From: Nonomuraea sp. NBC_00507 | Lineage (GTDB): Bacteria > Actinomycetota > Actinomycetes > Streptosporangiales > Streptosporangiaceae | Direction of reading: 5' to 3' | Length of the DNA stretch: 64,000 nt | NCBI RefSeq assembly: GCF_036013525.1 | Contig: NZ_CP107853.1 | Span: 3,224,001 to 3,288,000, forward strand | Shown here: positions 45,265 to 54,617 of the stretch, in pieces | How positions within the stretch are numbered: the first letter of the stretch is position 1 | How the letters are laid out: each line of letters opens with the position of its first letter | Translations under genes and position numbers: made by a program | Notes under the pieces: generated by a model | What the model was told of the DNA's origin: nothing | The model's input: the letters and a program-made list of their open reading frames with translations, nothing else | Database searches by the model: none

Positions 45265-45648
45265 GTGCGATCTCGAACGGGGGGCATGTGGTGGGGAACC
45301 GCTATCGAGGCGCCCGATCCCGGCGCTTTGGCGAGGTTCTACTCTGAGCTGCTCGGGTGGCCCATTGGCCATGAGGAGCCAGGAACGACGATTCTCGCGG
45401 CTCCTGAGGGATCCATCTATGTCGTGTTCCAGCAGGCGACCGGTTACCAAGCACCCGTCTGGCCGCCTGTCGATGGGCAGCAACGTCCGATGATGCACTT
45501 CGACTTCCAGGTCGGAGACCTGGACTCCGCGGTCGCCGAGGCTGTGGCCCTCGGAGCTTCGGTCGCCGCGGAACAGCCGCGAGACAATGTCCGGGTGCTC
45601 TTCGACCCGGCTGGTCACCCCTTCTGCTTGTGTCGCGACGACGACTGA
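45265..45648 (+). CDS. VOC-family (glyoxalase-like) protein
   Basis: 127 aa from GTG 45265 with GGAAGG 7 nt upstream (ATG 45286 is an alternative). Typical sequence: WWGTAIEAPDPGALARFYSE, LLGWPIGHEEPGTTILAAPE, MMHFDFQVGDLDSAVAEAV, VRVLFDPAGHPFCLCRDDD. A single-domain dioxygenase-fold protein of the kind abundant in actinobacteria; it may act in detoxification. No operon partners. Confidence 0.9.
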   Translation: MRSRTGGMWWGTAIEAPDPGALARFYSELLGWPIGHEEPGTTILAAPEGSIYVVFQQATGYQAPVWPPVDGQQRPMMHFDFQVGDLDSAVAEAVALGASVAAEQPRDNVRVLFDPAGHPFCLCRDDD

Positions 45649-45876
45649 TCGTGCGACCGTTCATCGGCAGAAGCGGACATGCCAGCCGGTGGATGTGATC
45701 TGATCGTCGCGACGGCACGCACTGGTGTCGTGGACTTGCCGCGTTCGCTCGTAAGCGGTTGGGGCGTCGGATTTGTTTGCGCTCATCGCATCGTCTGCCA
45801 GCAGGACGCTGTGCGCGTTCCGTTGTATGCGGCTTTGCACCCTGCGCTGTGCGTGCTCCGTGCTGAAATGACAAAC

Positions 45877-45929
45877 GCGGCCCCCGATGATCGTCGGTGT
45901 CTAGCCGGTCGATCAAGAACAGGGGCCGC
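45877..45929. repeat. Inverted repeat at the left end of an ISAs1-type element
   Basis: GCGGCCCC (45877-45884) and GGGGCCGC (45922-45929) lie just before the transposase start at 45936. Subterminal repeats like this are common in IS ends; the outer boundary is probably near 45865 (GAAATGACAAACG). Confidence 0.4.
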
Positions 45930-45935
45930 ATTCGC

Positions 45936-46367
45936 GTGCCATCATCCCCGATCGACGTGCTCGCCCGCCACCTGGAGCACGTCGATGCCTCCGACCTGCT
46001 GATAGACCCGGACGACCTGCCTGCGCTGGCCGAGGTCCTGGATACCGTACCCGACCCACGCAGCCGCCGCGGACGCCGCTACCGGATCGGCTCGTTGCTG
46101 GCCTTAACCCTGCTCGCCGTGCTCGGCGGGGCGACTTCCCTGGCGAAGATCACCCGGTTCATCACCGGATGCGATCCCGAACTGCGTGTCCGATTGGGCC
46201 TGCCCGGCGCGGCACGGCTGGCTGCCAGCACCCTGGGGCGCCTGCTGGCCCGCCTGGATGGCGACGCCTTCGGCTCAGCTGTCAATGAATTCGTGCCGTG
46301 GAGGGGGCCGGATATACCCGCCGCATACCGCACACTCGCCGAGCACGAAATGCAGCAGGTCAAGTGA
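45936..46367 (+). mobile_element. ISAs1-family transposase, 3'-truncated
   Basis: GTG 45936 starts the typical N-terminus: SPIDVLARHLEHVDASDLL, LPALAEVLDTVPDPRSRRGR, RYRIGSLLALTLLAVLGGAT, SLAKITRFITG. This is the transposase-associated N-terminal domain of ISAs1/H-repeat elements. Intact proteins have about 350-400 residues with a DDE catalytic domain; here similarity ends near residue 115 and the ORF stops at 143 with an unrelated tail (YRTLAEHEMQQVK). The element is dead; its right end is missing. Confidence 0.8.
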
Positions 46368-46485
46368 AAGAAGCTGCCTCAACGCCGCCCGAACACCGCT
46401 CGGCCGAGAGTGAGACGGCTCCGCAGGAGGCTTCTGTTGTGTAGTCTCGCCCGGGACTTGATCACCTTAAGGGCAAAGGGCGCCG

Positions 46486-47274
46486 ATGTTCCGTCTCCTG
46501 GCCATACTGGCGGCTGCGGCACCAGCGGTCTTATCGGTCCTGATCCCCGGCGAGAGTTGTGGTTACTTCGGTTACCGGCTCCCGGAGCCCGGCTTGCTGG
46601 AGACGGTGGTCTGGCAGAGCGCCTCCTGGGGCATGACACTCCTGCCCGTGGCGCTGGCGCTGCTGGCCCTGTGGGTGCCGAGGCGGTTTCCGGTGCTCGG
46701 CGCATTCGTCGCGATCGCGGTGTTCGTGCTCACCGCGCTGACCATCGCTGTTCCGTACACCAGCATCTGTGGCCAGCGGCGGGGCGATGGGCTGCTGTCG
46801 GCCTGCATGGCGGTCGTGGTGATTGCCCTCTTGCTCGCCCGCAGAGAGAGGCCCCTGTCGGTGCCCCGAGTGAGCGCGGCCGTGTGGACCGTCGTCCTAC
46901 TCATCGTCCTGGGCCGCATGCTGATAGCCACCATGCCGGTCTCCTCGAGCGACGACCCGTTCTGCGGAGCGCATCTGCGGGAGACGTGGGCGCTGGCGCA
47001 GATGCACCTCTACACGGGCGAGGCTGTCGGGATATGGGTTGCCGTAGCGGCGATCGGTGCTGTGCTCGGCGGAAGCGGGGCTGCACTGGCCGCCGGTCTG
47101 GTGCTGCTCATTCCTGCGGTCTTCGAGCCCGTGGCGTGGTTCGTGTCGTCCGCGCCACACGACTGTTCCGGCATCCTGGAACTGATCACCTGGCCGTATC
47201 TCGTCGCCGCAGTCTTGGGAGTGACCGCCGAGGTCGTTTCCCGGCGTGGGGAGTCACGCAAGAGCGGTCCATGA
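46486..47274 (+). CDS. Hypothetical multi-pass membrane protein
   Basis: 262 aa, about seven hydrophobic segments (for example LLPVALALLALWVP; VLGAFVAIAVFVLTALTIAV; AAVWTVVLLIVLGRMLIA; AALAAGLVLLIPAVFEPVAW). Four or five cysteines sit in the loops between helices (GESCGYFGYR, SICGQRRGD, DPFCGAHLRE, HDCSGILE), possibly forming extracytoplasmic disulfides. I recognise no family. It is preceded by GGGCAAAGGGCGCCG and stands alone between the IS remnant and the CMD gene. Confidence 0.7.
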   Translation: MFRLLAILAAAAPAVLSVLIPGESCGYFGYRLPEPGLLETVVWQSASWGMTLLPVALALLALWVPRRFPVLGAFVAIAVFVLTALTIAVPYTSICGQRRGDGLLSACMAVVVIALLLARRERPLSVPRVSAAVWTVVLLIVLGRMLIATMPVSSSDDPFCGAHLRETWALAQMHLYTGEAVGIWVAVAAIGAVLGGSGAALAAGLVLLIPAVFEPVAWFVSSAPHDCSGILELITWPYLVAAVLGVTAEVVSRRGESRKSGP

Positions 47275-47499
47275 ACGTGCCAGTGACCTGGGGAAATGCC
47301 CTCAAGCCCATCCCTCGGATGTCCCCAGATCATGGTCCTGCACCAGCATATGGCCGACCGGCCCGGTCGGCGAGGGAGCTTGTCACCTGAAGAGTGATAC
47401 CTCCTCGAGCACCGGCAGAAGGTGAGCTGGGCGAGCTTGGTGCACCTTGCCGAGCAGCTTCGCCAGGACGCCAAGGCTCGCGAGCGTTTCCCTCCCGGG

Positions 47500-48183
47500 T
47501 CAGACCCGGGCGGCGCCGAGTTCGGTGAGCAGGGCGTCGAGTACGTGCATGGCGCGCCATGCCTTGGTCATGCCGAACTGCGCGGAGAACCGTACGACGG
47601 CACGGGCCTCCTCCGGTGTGGCACCGGTGCCAAGGGCACGCGTCAGGTGGGCGCGGAAGCTCTCCTGCAGGGTCTGGAAGAGCACGTCGACGGTCATCGT
47701 GATGAACGCGCGCTCACGGACCGACAGCAGTCGCATGTCGGCGCGCATCCGGGACTGCAGGTCCATGTAGATGCCGAACGGTGCGTCGAGGGCTGCCACG
47801 GTCTGCCGCATCGGCTCGGGGATCGGACTGCCTGTGCCGTTGGCGTTCACCTCGTGGCCCTGGCCGGTGGGAGCGGGGAGGGAGTGCTCCCGTTCCAGGC
47901 CGGTCAGGCGGGCGAGCGCCGCCAGAGCGGCGGGGTAGCCGCTGTCGTAGGCGACGAAGCGGAGCAGCTCGCGCAGGTCGTCGGCCGACAAGCCGCAGTC
48001 GGCCGCCATCGTCACGTGCTGTTGGAAGGGCAGGCCGAGGGTCTGCTGGCAGACGTCGGCGGTGAGGCACAGCAGGACCTTCTCGCGCGTGGTGAGCTCC
48101 GGAATCTCTTCCCAGAGCCGGCGGTCGGTGGCGGCGCTCATCTCGGCGAACACCGAGTCCAGCGCCTTCACGTGGTTCTCCAT
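47500..48183 (-). CDS. Carboxymuconolactone decarboxylase-family protein (two CMD-like halves)
   Basis: 227 aa from ATG 48183, with GAGGAG upstream. Two similar halves: TREKVLLCLTADVCQQTLGL, LRELLRFVAYDSGYPAALAA and later SVRERAFITMTVDVLFQTLQ, EEARAVVRFSAQFGMTKAW. This is the CMD/AhpD-like all-helical fold. The CxxC of AhpD peroxidases is absent, so a decarboxylase or lyase-type role in aromatic or lactone metabolism is more likely. Divergent from a TetR gene whose operators probably lie in the 75-bp gap. Confidence 0.82.
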   Translation of the reverse strand: MENHVKALDSVFAEMSAATDRRLWEEIPELTTREKVLLCLTADVCQQTLGLPFQQHVTMAADCGLSADDLRELLRFVAYDSGYPAALAALARLTGLEREHSLPAPTGQGHEVNANGTGSPIPEPMRQTVAALDAPFGIYMDLQSRMRADMRLLSVRERAFITMTVDVLFQTLQESFRAHLTRALGTGATPEEARAVVRFSAQFGMTKAWRAMHVLDALLTELGAARV

Positions 48184-48207
48184 GGGCACTCCTCTTTATG
48201 TGAACGG

Positions 48208-48230
48208 CTGTAGTGCTACGACTGTAGTGC
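48208..48230. promoter_or_regulatory. Direct repeats in the CMD/tetR intergenic region
   Basis: CTGTAGTGC occurs at 48208-48216 and 48222-48230, 14 bp apart, with CTACGA between. The position, between divergent starts 48183 and 48259, suggests binding by the TetR protein. Confidence 0.4.
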
Positions 48231-48258
48231 AACGGTCGTTCGCCTACAATGGGCCACC

Positions 48259-48900
48259 ATGGACAAGACCTCCTCCGCCCCGGCCCGCCCTCGCGGCGAC
48301 AGGCGGGGCCGCAACCCGCGCGGCCAGGGCGAGCGGCTACGCGAGGACATCGTGGACACCGCCCTGCGGCTGCTGGACGAACTCGGCGACGACCAGGCCC
48401 TGTCCATGCGCGCGGTGGCCCGGGAGGTCGGCGTCGCGGCGACCTCGATGTACATCCACTTCGCCGACCGGGACGCGCTCGTACTGGCCGCCCTGGAGAG
48501 GTTCCATCGCGAACTTGTGGAGGCCGTCGATCAGGCCGAGAACGGTGCCGCCGATCCGGCGGGGAAGTTGCGTGCCCGCGTCCTGCTCCTGGGCAGATGG
48601 GTCCAAGAGCACCCCGGCCTGTACAAAGTCCTGCACGAGAGCACGCTCAACCAGCGGGTGGCCATGTCGTTCAAGCAGGAGCTGGCCGAGCGCACCACTA
48701 CCGCGGTGCAGCGGTGCATCGACGCCGGGCTCGCCCCGGCCGACGACGCCGCAAAGGTCTCACTGGACCTGAGGGCGGCGGTTCACGGGGCCGTGTCGAT
48801 GCGGATCAATCAGCCCGACTTGCCATGGCCGCCACTGGAGGAGCAGGTCGATCGGTTCCTGACCAAGCTCGTCGGCCTCACACCTGCCGTCGGCCGCTGA
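48259..48900 (+). CDS. TetR-family regulator
   Basis: 213 aa. A basic N-terminal arm (RPRGDRRGRNPRGQGERLRE) is followed by the HTH LSMRAVAREVGVAATSMYIH and FADRDALVLAALERF, then a helical ligand domain of the TetR_C_33/WHG type (VLLLGRWVQEHPGLYKVLHE). It is divergent from the CMD-family gene and probably controls it. Ligand unknown. Confidence 0.92.
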   Translation: MDKTSSAPARPRGDRRGRNPRGQGERLREDIVDTALRLLDELGDDQALSMRAVAREVGVAATSMYIHFADRDALVLAALERFHRELVEAVDQAENGAADPAGKLRARVLLLGRWVQEHPGLYKVLHESTLNQRVAMSFKQELAERTTTAVQRCIDAGLAPADDAAKVSLDLRAAVHGAVSMRINQPDLPWPPLEEQVDRFLTKLVGLTPAVGR

Positions 48901-49131
48901 CCGAAACGACCACGACCGAACCTAGAACGTCGAGCAGGGGCTGCTCGGCGGGCGTTCGCCGCCGTCTCCTCCGCCATGGGATGCTGGCGGACGTCCACCT
49001 AGCCGGCGATCACGCATGAGTCGTAGGACAGCCGAACGAACAGGTCAAAGACCGGCCATTGCCCACAGATGCCGTGCATACCCATCCAAAGAACTCGCGT
49101 GAGCAGGAGGCTCGGTGGTAGCAAGAGAACA

Positions 49132-49836
49132 ATGAAGGTGTGGCGAGCCAGCGATCAGCCTCAAGCTGCCCGGCTGGAGTACTTCCGGCACGCACTCGCC
49201 GACTCGATCGTGCCAGTCGATCTGCTCCCTGAGGACAAAACCCGCTTCTGGTGGGAGATCCGCACAGCGGAGCTGGGCGCGCTGCGGGTTGTCGACTTCA
49301 CCGCCCCGACGGGCCAGGTGGTGCGCGGGACGAAGTTGATCCGCAAGTCGGATCCGGAGCTTTGCGTCATCCGGCTGCAGCTGAGCGGGCACCCGGTGGT
49401 CGAGCAGAACGACCGTCAGGTCCTGGCGCGCCCCGGCGAACTCGTCCTAGTCGACCTGTCGCAGCCCGTCCGCGTCGCCGGGGTGGCCCACCATCAAGTC
49501 TCCGTGGCGGTCCCGCGTGCGCTGCTGCCGCCGACCCGCCGGGATACCCGGGATCTGGCCGCAGTTTCCCTGTCCGGGCGGCACGGCGCGCTTGTGGCCG
49601 GGCTGGTCCGTCAGATAGCCGCCGACCTCGACGGATACGCCGGGGTGGGCGCGTCTCGCATCGGCGACGCCATCCTGGACCTGACCGCCGCCGCCCTGGC
49701 CGACCGGGCGGGCCGCGAGGCGTTGACATCCGAGCAACGCGAGCGCGTTCTCATGCTGCGGGTCGAGTCCTTCGTCGAGCAGCGGCTCGGCGACCCCGAT
49801 CTGACGCCCGCCGCCGTCGCCGCGGCTCACCACATT
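49132..49836 (+). pseudogene. AraC-family regulator truncated in its DNA-binding domain
   Basis: From ATG 49132 the sequence has the sensor domain of AraC regulators of the FeaR/NphR-like group (ARLEYFRHALADSIVPVDLL; KLIRKSDPELCVIRLQLSGH; RPGELVLVDLSQPVR) and the first HTH helix (SFVEQRLGDPDLTPAAVAAA). Just after HHI the similarity ends, with no second HTH; the frame runs on antisense into the neighbouring methyltransferase gene. Both recognition helices are lost, so it cannot bind DNA normally. Confidence 0.7.
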
Positions 49837-49871
49837 CGGCACGATCGCGATCGCCGAACGTGCTGCCGATC

Positions 49872-50888
49872 TCATTCGGGCAACGGCCGGCCCTCCACGA
49901 TGCTGAAGGTGCCGCGGTCACCGTGGACGCCGGTCAGGTGCAGGCCCGCCCGCTCGAACAGCAGCGTGTACTCGCTCGCCGTACGCTGCCGTGCACCCCT
50001 GGCCATCACCAGCATCTCCAGGTCGATCAGCGTGGTGGGGGATGGCTCGCGGGGCGCGTCGGGGATGACGGATTCGCACAACAGCACCCGTCCGGTGTCC
50101 TTCATGGCGGCCCGGCAGTTGGCGAGGATGCGCACCGCGTCGTCGTCACCCCAGTCGTGAATGATGTTCGACAGCAGGTAGGCATCACCCCCGGACGGCA
50201 CCGACTCGAAGAAGTCCCCGCCCACGAGCTCACACCGGTCCTTCACCCTGGCCATCGCGAGTGGCTCTCCGGCGCCCTGGATGACGTGGGGCAGGTCGAA
50301 GAGCACTCCCCTGCTCTTGGGGTGTTCGGACAGGACCGCCGCCAGGAGCGCGCCGTGTCCCCCGCCCACGTCCACGATTGTCTGGAATGGGCTGAAGTCG
50401 TAGGCCAACACCGAAGGCGCCACGAGGGCACCGGAGACCGCGGTCATGCCCTCGTTGAGTATCCGCCCGTCGTCCGGGTGGTCGCGGAAATGGTCGAAGC
50501 CGAAGCCGAACAGCCGCTCGAAGGCCGATTCTCCGGTGCGCACGCTCTCGACCAGGTCGGTCCACGCGCGGCGGTGGAAGGGCGCGCCGATCAGCTTGGC
50601 CATCCCGGCCAGGGAGCCGGGCCGGTCGGTACGCAGCAGCTCGCCCACCTCCGTCAGCGCGAACCGTTGATCGTCGAGCTCTTGGAAGAGGCCGAGATCG
50701 GTGAGTGCACGCAGCAGCCGGTACAGGGCATCGGCGTCCGCGCCCACCGCCTGGGCGAGCTCCTCCACCTGGTGGGGTCCCCGGGCCAGTTCGTCGGCCA
50801 CCCCGAGCGTGGCCGCAACGCTGATCGCCTGCGAGACCCATGCGCCGGTGATGTACTGCATCATCTGAACGGTCGGATCTGGTCGCAT
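49872..50888 (-). CDS. SAM-dependent O-methyltransferase (Methyltransf_2 type)
   Basis: 338 aa from ATG 50888 (AGGATG 9 nt upstream); ATG 50924 is a longer option. The N-terminal dimerisation helices (ITGAWVSQAISVAATLGVAD; DADALYRLLRALTDLGLF) and the Rossmann core (TIVDVGGGHGALLAAVL, GVLFDLPHVIQGA, VGGDFFESVPSGGDAYLLSN, IIHDWGDDDAVRIL) are those of small-molecule O-methyltransferases in secondary metabolism. The His of HDWGD is the catalytic base position. No biosynthetic cluster surrounds it. Confidence 0.9.
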   Translation of the reverse strand: MRPDPTVQMMQYITGAWVSQAISVAATLGVADELARGPHQVEELAQAVGADADALYRLLRALTDLGLFQELDDQRFALTEVGELLRTDRPGSLAGMAKLIGAPFHRRAWTDLVESVRTGESAFERLFGFGFDHFRDHPDDGRILNEGMTAVSGALVAPSVLAYDFSPFQTIVDVGGGHGALLAAVLSEHPKSRGVLFDLPHVIQGAGEPLAMARVKDRCELVGGDFFESVPSGGDAYLLSNIIHDWGDDDAVRILANCRAAMKDTGRVLLCESVIPDAPREPSPTTLIDLEMLVMARGARQRTASEYTLLFERAGLHLTGVHGDRGTFSIVEGRPLPE

Positions 50889-51029
50889 GCCCGCATCCTG
50901 GCGAGAGGCCGGTGGCTGCGTCATTGGCGGCCAGAGCACGCCCATTGACTACCCGTGCACGAAGGGATCCATCGCTGGGGCTGCTTTGGGGTCGAGGTAT
51001 GAAGTGAGCGCTGATGCTGGGCGGGACGT

Positions 51030-51430
51030 GGTTCCTGGGTCGCCGAGCGCGCTGGTCTCACGGCCGCCTTCGTCGAGGCCGACACCCAGCGGTTGCCCGC
51101 TACCTTGGCCGGCAGGTTCGAGGTGGTGGCCACCTACGGGGTGCTGTGCTGGATCGCCGAGCTCGATGCCTGGATGCGTGGGGTGTCCATGGCGCTGCGG
51201 CCCGGTGGGAGCTTGATCCTGGTGGACATGCATCCGGCGTAGCAGATCCTGGCCGCGATGCTCCGCGAGCACATCTCCACGTACGGCACCGCCAAGGACG
51301 GCAGGATCTTCAGCACGGGCACCGGTGGCTCCTACTCCCGCTCGGCTGTGCTCCTACGTTTGGCAGGAGGCCCGTAAACTCGCGCTCACGCCGGAGCAAG
51401 CGTCCTCGTTGCTGGCCGCCTTGGGTGCAT
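51030..51430 (+). pseudogene. Methyltransferase-like relic with in-frame stop
   Basis: One frame reads AFVEADTQRLPATLAGRFEV, VATYGVLCWIAELDAWMRGV, MALRPGGSLILVDMHPA and then TAG; beyond it ILAAMLREHISTYGT continues in frame. These are motifs II-III of a class I SAM methyltransferase whose SAM-binding start is missing. A later piece (YVWQEARKLALTPEQASS) is in another frame. The 700 bp between the O-methyltransferase and the cobalt permease hold nothing intact. Confidence 0.5.
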
Positions 51431-51653
51431 AGCTTACGCTTGTCCACCTTCGGCCTCGGATCTACCGGGCCGATTCACTTCGCACCACTCGTCACGCCGC
51501 GTCGTTCCCGCCAAACGCCGCCACGCTGCGCCACCCTGGCATGCACGCGCAGCGAGAGAGGAGGAGCATGGACGAAGACCACGACCACCCCGACCCGCCA
51601 CAGCGATCGGGATCGCCTAACTAGTGTCCTGAGTCAGTAATTCGCGCCAGAAC

Positions 51654-52751
51654 TCAGGATCGCTGGGCTACTTCGTCGGCGGCACCTTGCCGGTCGCCGT
51701 ACTTCTCGGCGAGTCCGCGGTAGCGCCAGATGGCGGCGGCGGAGAGCCAGGAGGCCGCGAAGACGGCGACGACGACGTAGCCGAGCAGTTCGAATTGGTC
51801 GGCCAGGGAAGCGTAGGCGGTGAGGAGTCCCCCGGCTCCGGTGGCGTCGGCGACGAGCCCCGCGACGTAGACACTGGCGATGAACGCGGCGACGGCCACG
51901 GTCATGCCGGTCATGGCGATGTTGTAGTAGAGCCTGCGGGCGGGGCTGCGGTACGCCCACGAGTACAGGCGTGTCATCAGCATGCTGTCGGCGGTGTCGA
52001 AGGCACTCATTCCCGCGGCGAAGAGCAGCGGGAGGGAGAGGACAGCGAGGGTGGGCAGGCCGGACCCGTGGACGGCGGTGCTGGCGGACAGGGTGAGCAG
52101 GGTGATCTCACTGGCGGTCTCCAGGCCGAGGCCGAAGAGGATGCCGACCGGGTACATGTGCCATGAGGAACGGATCAGCGAGCGGGCGCGGCGGCCGAGG
52201 AGGCGGTTCATCAGGCCTCGGTTGAGCAGGTGCCGCTCGAGCTCGTCCTGGTCCAGCCGGCCCTGCGTCATACGCCGCCACAGGCTGACGATGCCGGTCA
52301 GCACCATGAGGTTGAGCACGGCGACGAGCAGCAGGAACAGTACGGCCACGATCTGCGAGACCAGGCCGCCCACCTGGCGGAAGGAGCCTATGCCCGAGCC
52401 GGCGTGACCCGCGGCGAGCGCGACGACGAAGGCGAGGGCGAGGACCACGGTGGAGTGGCCCATGGCGAAGAAGAAGCCCACGCCGACGGGTCTGCGTCCG
52501 CGTTGCATCATCAGTCTGGTGGTGTCGTCGATGGCGGCGATGTGGTCGGCGTCGAAGGCGTGCCGCATCCCGAGTGTGTAGGCAAGGGTTCCGGCTCCGG
52601 CGAAGGCCCCGGCGCCGGCCGGGCCGCTGGCGTAGAAGAGGTACAGGCTCCATCCGATGACGTGCAGGGCGGCGATGACGCCGACGATGCCCGTAATGCG
52701 CAGCCGTTCGGCGCGGGTCCATCGGCCGGCGGTGATGGTCGTTGTGGTCAC
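51654..52751 (-). CDS. nhlF: Cobalt/nickel permease of the NiCoT family, NhlF-like
   Basis: 365 aa from GTG 52751 (AAGGAT just upstream); the frame begins at GTG 52775. The NiCoT signature RHAFDADHIAAIDDTTR lies in the second helix, with FFFAMGHSTVVLAL and LGLETASEITLL further on; about eight hydrophobic helices in all. Members import Ni2+ or Co2+. Because the gene ends an operon for a cobalt-type nitrile hydratase, as nhlF does in Rhodococcus rhodochrous, cobalt is the likely substrate. Confidence 0.92.
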   Translation of the reverse strand: MTTTTITAGRWTRAERLRITGIVGVIAALHVIGWSLYLFYASGPAGAGAFAGAGTLAYTLGMRHAFDADHIAAIDDTTRLMMQRGRRPVGVGFFFAMGHSTVVLALAFVVALAAGHAGSGIGSFRQVGGLVSQIVAVLFLLLVAVLNLMVLTGIVSLWRRMTQGRLDQDELERHLLNRGLMNRLLGRRARSLIRSSWHMYPVGILFGLGLETASEITLLTLSASTAVHGSGLPTLAVLSLPLLFAAGMSAFDTADSMLMTRLYSWAYRSPARRLYYNIAMTGMTVAVAAFIASVYVAGLVADATGAGGLLTAYASLADQFELLGYVVVAVFAASWLSAAAIWRYRGLAEKYGDRQGAADEVAQRS

Positions 52752-52904
52752 ACATACATCCTTGGCAGGGGGCACCGCGCGGTGCCGTCGTCAGCATCGA
52801 GAGGGGGCGGGCCGCACCCGCTGGTGGGGGAGCCACTCGCGGGTGCGGCGGCCCTGGCGGACGGGCCGGAACGGACGTCCTGGTGATCCGGGCCTTGGAA
52901 CGGG

Positions 52905-53213
52905 TTACGCCCCGAGCAGGGCACCCATCTCGTTCTCTCCAACCAGACCGTGATCGACCAGTACGTGTTCGAGCGCCGCGAGCCAGTGCTCGTAGTACTG
53001 CCAGCTGCCCTGCTCGGCCGCGGGGGCGGACTCCCATGCGCCGATGGCGGCGATGAGCCGCTGCTGGAATGCGTCCCAGGGGTAGTGGCCGAACTCCGAC
53101 AGGGCGACGGCGACGCCGAACGCCCGGCGCTGCCAGTCGGCGTCGAAGGTGGGCGCGTTCATGTCGGTGACGCAGGTTTCGTGCAGGGGCGCGGTGGTGG
53201 CGGTGGCCTCCAT
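52905..53213 (-). CDS. Nitrile hydratase accessory (activator) protein
   Basis: 102 aa, ATG with AAAGGGAATCC upstream. The segment FDADWQRRAFGVAVALSEFG and the following WDAFQQRLIAAIGAWE, WQYYEHWLAALEHVLVDHGL resemble the N-terminal part of the beta subunit (DWEQRIFGIHVAMMGLSAHL; YYEKWLGGI). This is the usual pattern of the small NHase activator (p14K/NhlE/NhhG type) that delivers metal to, or exchanges, the alpha subunit. It sits 31 bp after nthA. Confidence 0.85.
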   Translation of the reverse strand: MEATATTAPLHETCVTDMNAPTFDADWQRRAFGVAVALSEFGHYPWDAFQQRLIAAIGAWESAPAAEQGSWQYYEHWLAALEHVLVDHGLVGENEMGALLGA

Positions 53214-53244
53214 GGATTCCCTTTCTCTGGTGTCCGGGTGCTGC

Positions 53245-53868
53245 TCAGGCAGCGGGTGAAGGAACCTCGGCGATGCCGATCATCGATTCGGTGGTGACCA
53301 GGGCGGCGAGTTCCTCCTCGGTCATGCCGTCGGTTCCGGCGGGCCGCTGCGGAACGACGAACCAGCGAGAATGACCGCTGCTGTCCCACACCCGCAGTTC
53401 GACGGACGGGTCGAGGTCCAGGCCGATCTCCTTGAGCACCACACGGGGCTCCCGGGCCGCGCGGGCGCGGAAGGTCGGGTCCTTGTACCAGTACGGCGGA
53501 AGTCCGAGCACAGGCCAGGGGAAGCAGGAGCACAAGGTGCAGATGACCAGGTTGTGCACGCCGGGGGTGTTGGCCACGGCTTGCAGGTGCTCGCCTTCGG
53601 CGCCGTCCATGCCGACGGGGAGGTCCAGTTCCGCGACGGCGGCCGGCGTGTCCTTGACGAGCCGTTCGCCGAACTCCGGGTCGGTCCAGGCACGGGCGAC
53701 GATCTTGGCTCCGTTGAGCGGCGTCATGTCGGCCTCGAAGTAGCCGAGCACCTTGTCGACGGTCGCGCCGGTGATCACGCCCTTCTCGATGAGCAGGGCC
53801 TCCAGCGCCCGGACGCGGGCGGCGCTGCGGGCTTCGCGGTCTTCGGGGTAGCCGAACTGTACGGTCAC
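53245..53868 (-). CDS. nthA: Nitrile hydratase alpha subunit, cobalt type
   Basis: 207 aa; GTG start overlaps the beta-subunit stop (GTGA). The metal claw motif is CTLCSC (Cys110, Cys113, Ser114, Cys115) in VICTLCSCFPWPVLGLPP. The Thr after the first Cys identifies the cobalt form (iron enzymes have Ser). The two later cysteines are oxidised in the mature enzyme. It catalyses hydration of nitriles to amides as an alpha-beta complex in the cytoplasm. No amidase gene is in the window, so the amide is processed by genes elsewhere or excreted. Confidence 0.95.
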   Translation of the reverse strand: MTVQFGYPEDREARSAARVRALEALLIEKGVITGATVDKVLGYFEADMTPLNGAKIVARAWTDPEFGERLVKDTPAAVAELDLPVGMDGAEGEHLQAVANTPGVHNLVICTLCSCFPWPVLGLPPYWYKDPTFRARAAREPRVVLKEIGLDLDPSVELRVWDSSGHSRWFVVPQRPAGTDGMTEEELAALVTTESMIGIAEVPSPAA

Positions 53869-54617
53869 TGCTGTTCCTCCGTGGCGGGGGTGAGGTAGGC
53901 CTGGTAGAGCTCGCCGTAGAGCACGGCACCGGGTTCGGCGAGCTCTCCCCAGATGTCGGTGGGTTCGAAGCGGACGGCGTAGACGGGCATGGGCTCTCCG
54001 ATGCCGTCGGGGCCGGTGGAGCAGAAGTAGCCGTAGTTGCCCTCGAAGACGCGCTCCACGGTGCCGGTACGGCCGCGCAGATTGCCTGGCAGCCGGGTGT
54101 GTTCGGTGGGCGGCACGTCCTTGACGGTCACCCGGTCGCCGACGGTGAAGGCCGGGGACCCAGCCGGACCCTGGCGGGGGGAGTCGCCCTCGCGCAGGTA
54201 GCGGATGACCTGGTCGTCGATGCGTTCGTCTCCGCCCTCAGGCAGTGCCGGTCCCAGATCCTGGAGGTACTCCGCGGCCTTCGCCTCCAGCTCCTCCGCG
54301 GTGATGTAGCCCTGGGAGACGAAGAACCCGCTGATGCCGCCGAGCCACTTCTCGTAGTAGCGGTACTGGAAGTAGGCGAAAGGGTGCATCGCCTCGGCGC
54401 CCTTGCGCAGGTCCGCCCAGGTCCAGACGGAGGAGAAGGCAGTGGGCACGTCTTCCATCGGGTACTGGGGCACGGCGTCGCCAAGGTGGGCGCTCAGGCC
54501 CATCATCGCGACGTGGATGCCGAAGATGCGCTGCTCCCAGTCCTCGACGAAGACGCGCGGTTCGTAATTGACGGGGCCGAGGTTTTCCAGGCCTCCCAGG
54601 TGGTGCTGTAGTTTCAT
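53865..54617 (-). CDS. nthB: Nitrile hydratase beta subunit
   Basis: 250 aa from ATG 54617, which overlaps the TGA of the upstream membrane-protein gene (ATGA). Family landmarks: HHLGGLENLGPVNYEPRVFV, WEQRIFGIHVAMMGLSAHLG, FQYRYYEKWLGGISGFF, and the C-terminal SH3-like barrel (FTVGDRVTVKDVPPTEHTRL, LRGRTGTVERVFEGNYGYF, VYAVRFEPTDIWGE). Beta-before-alpha order is that of cobalt nitrile hydratases such as nhhBA. Translation is coupled on both sides. Confidence 0.95.
   Translation of the reverse strand: MKLQHHLGGLENLGPVNYEPRVFVEDWEQRIFGIHVAMMGLSAHLGDAVPQYPMEDVPTAFSSVWTWADLRKGAEAMHPFAYFQYRYYEKWLGGISGFFVSQGYITAEELEAKAAEYLQDLGPALPEGGDERIDDQVIRYLREGDSPRQGPAGSPAFTVGDRVTVKDVPPTEHTRLPGNLRGRTGTVERVFEGNYGYFCSTGPDGIGEPMPVYAVRFEPTDIWGELAEPGAVLYGELYQAYLTPATEEQQ

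Noticed and set aside
47380..47499. Short plus-strand coding-like stretch (VSWASLVHLAEQLRQDAKAR)
   Set aside because: Too short, no start or end that makes sense, family unknown.
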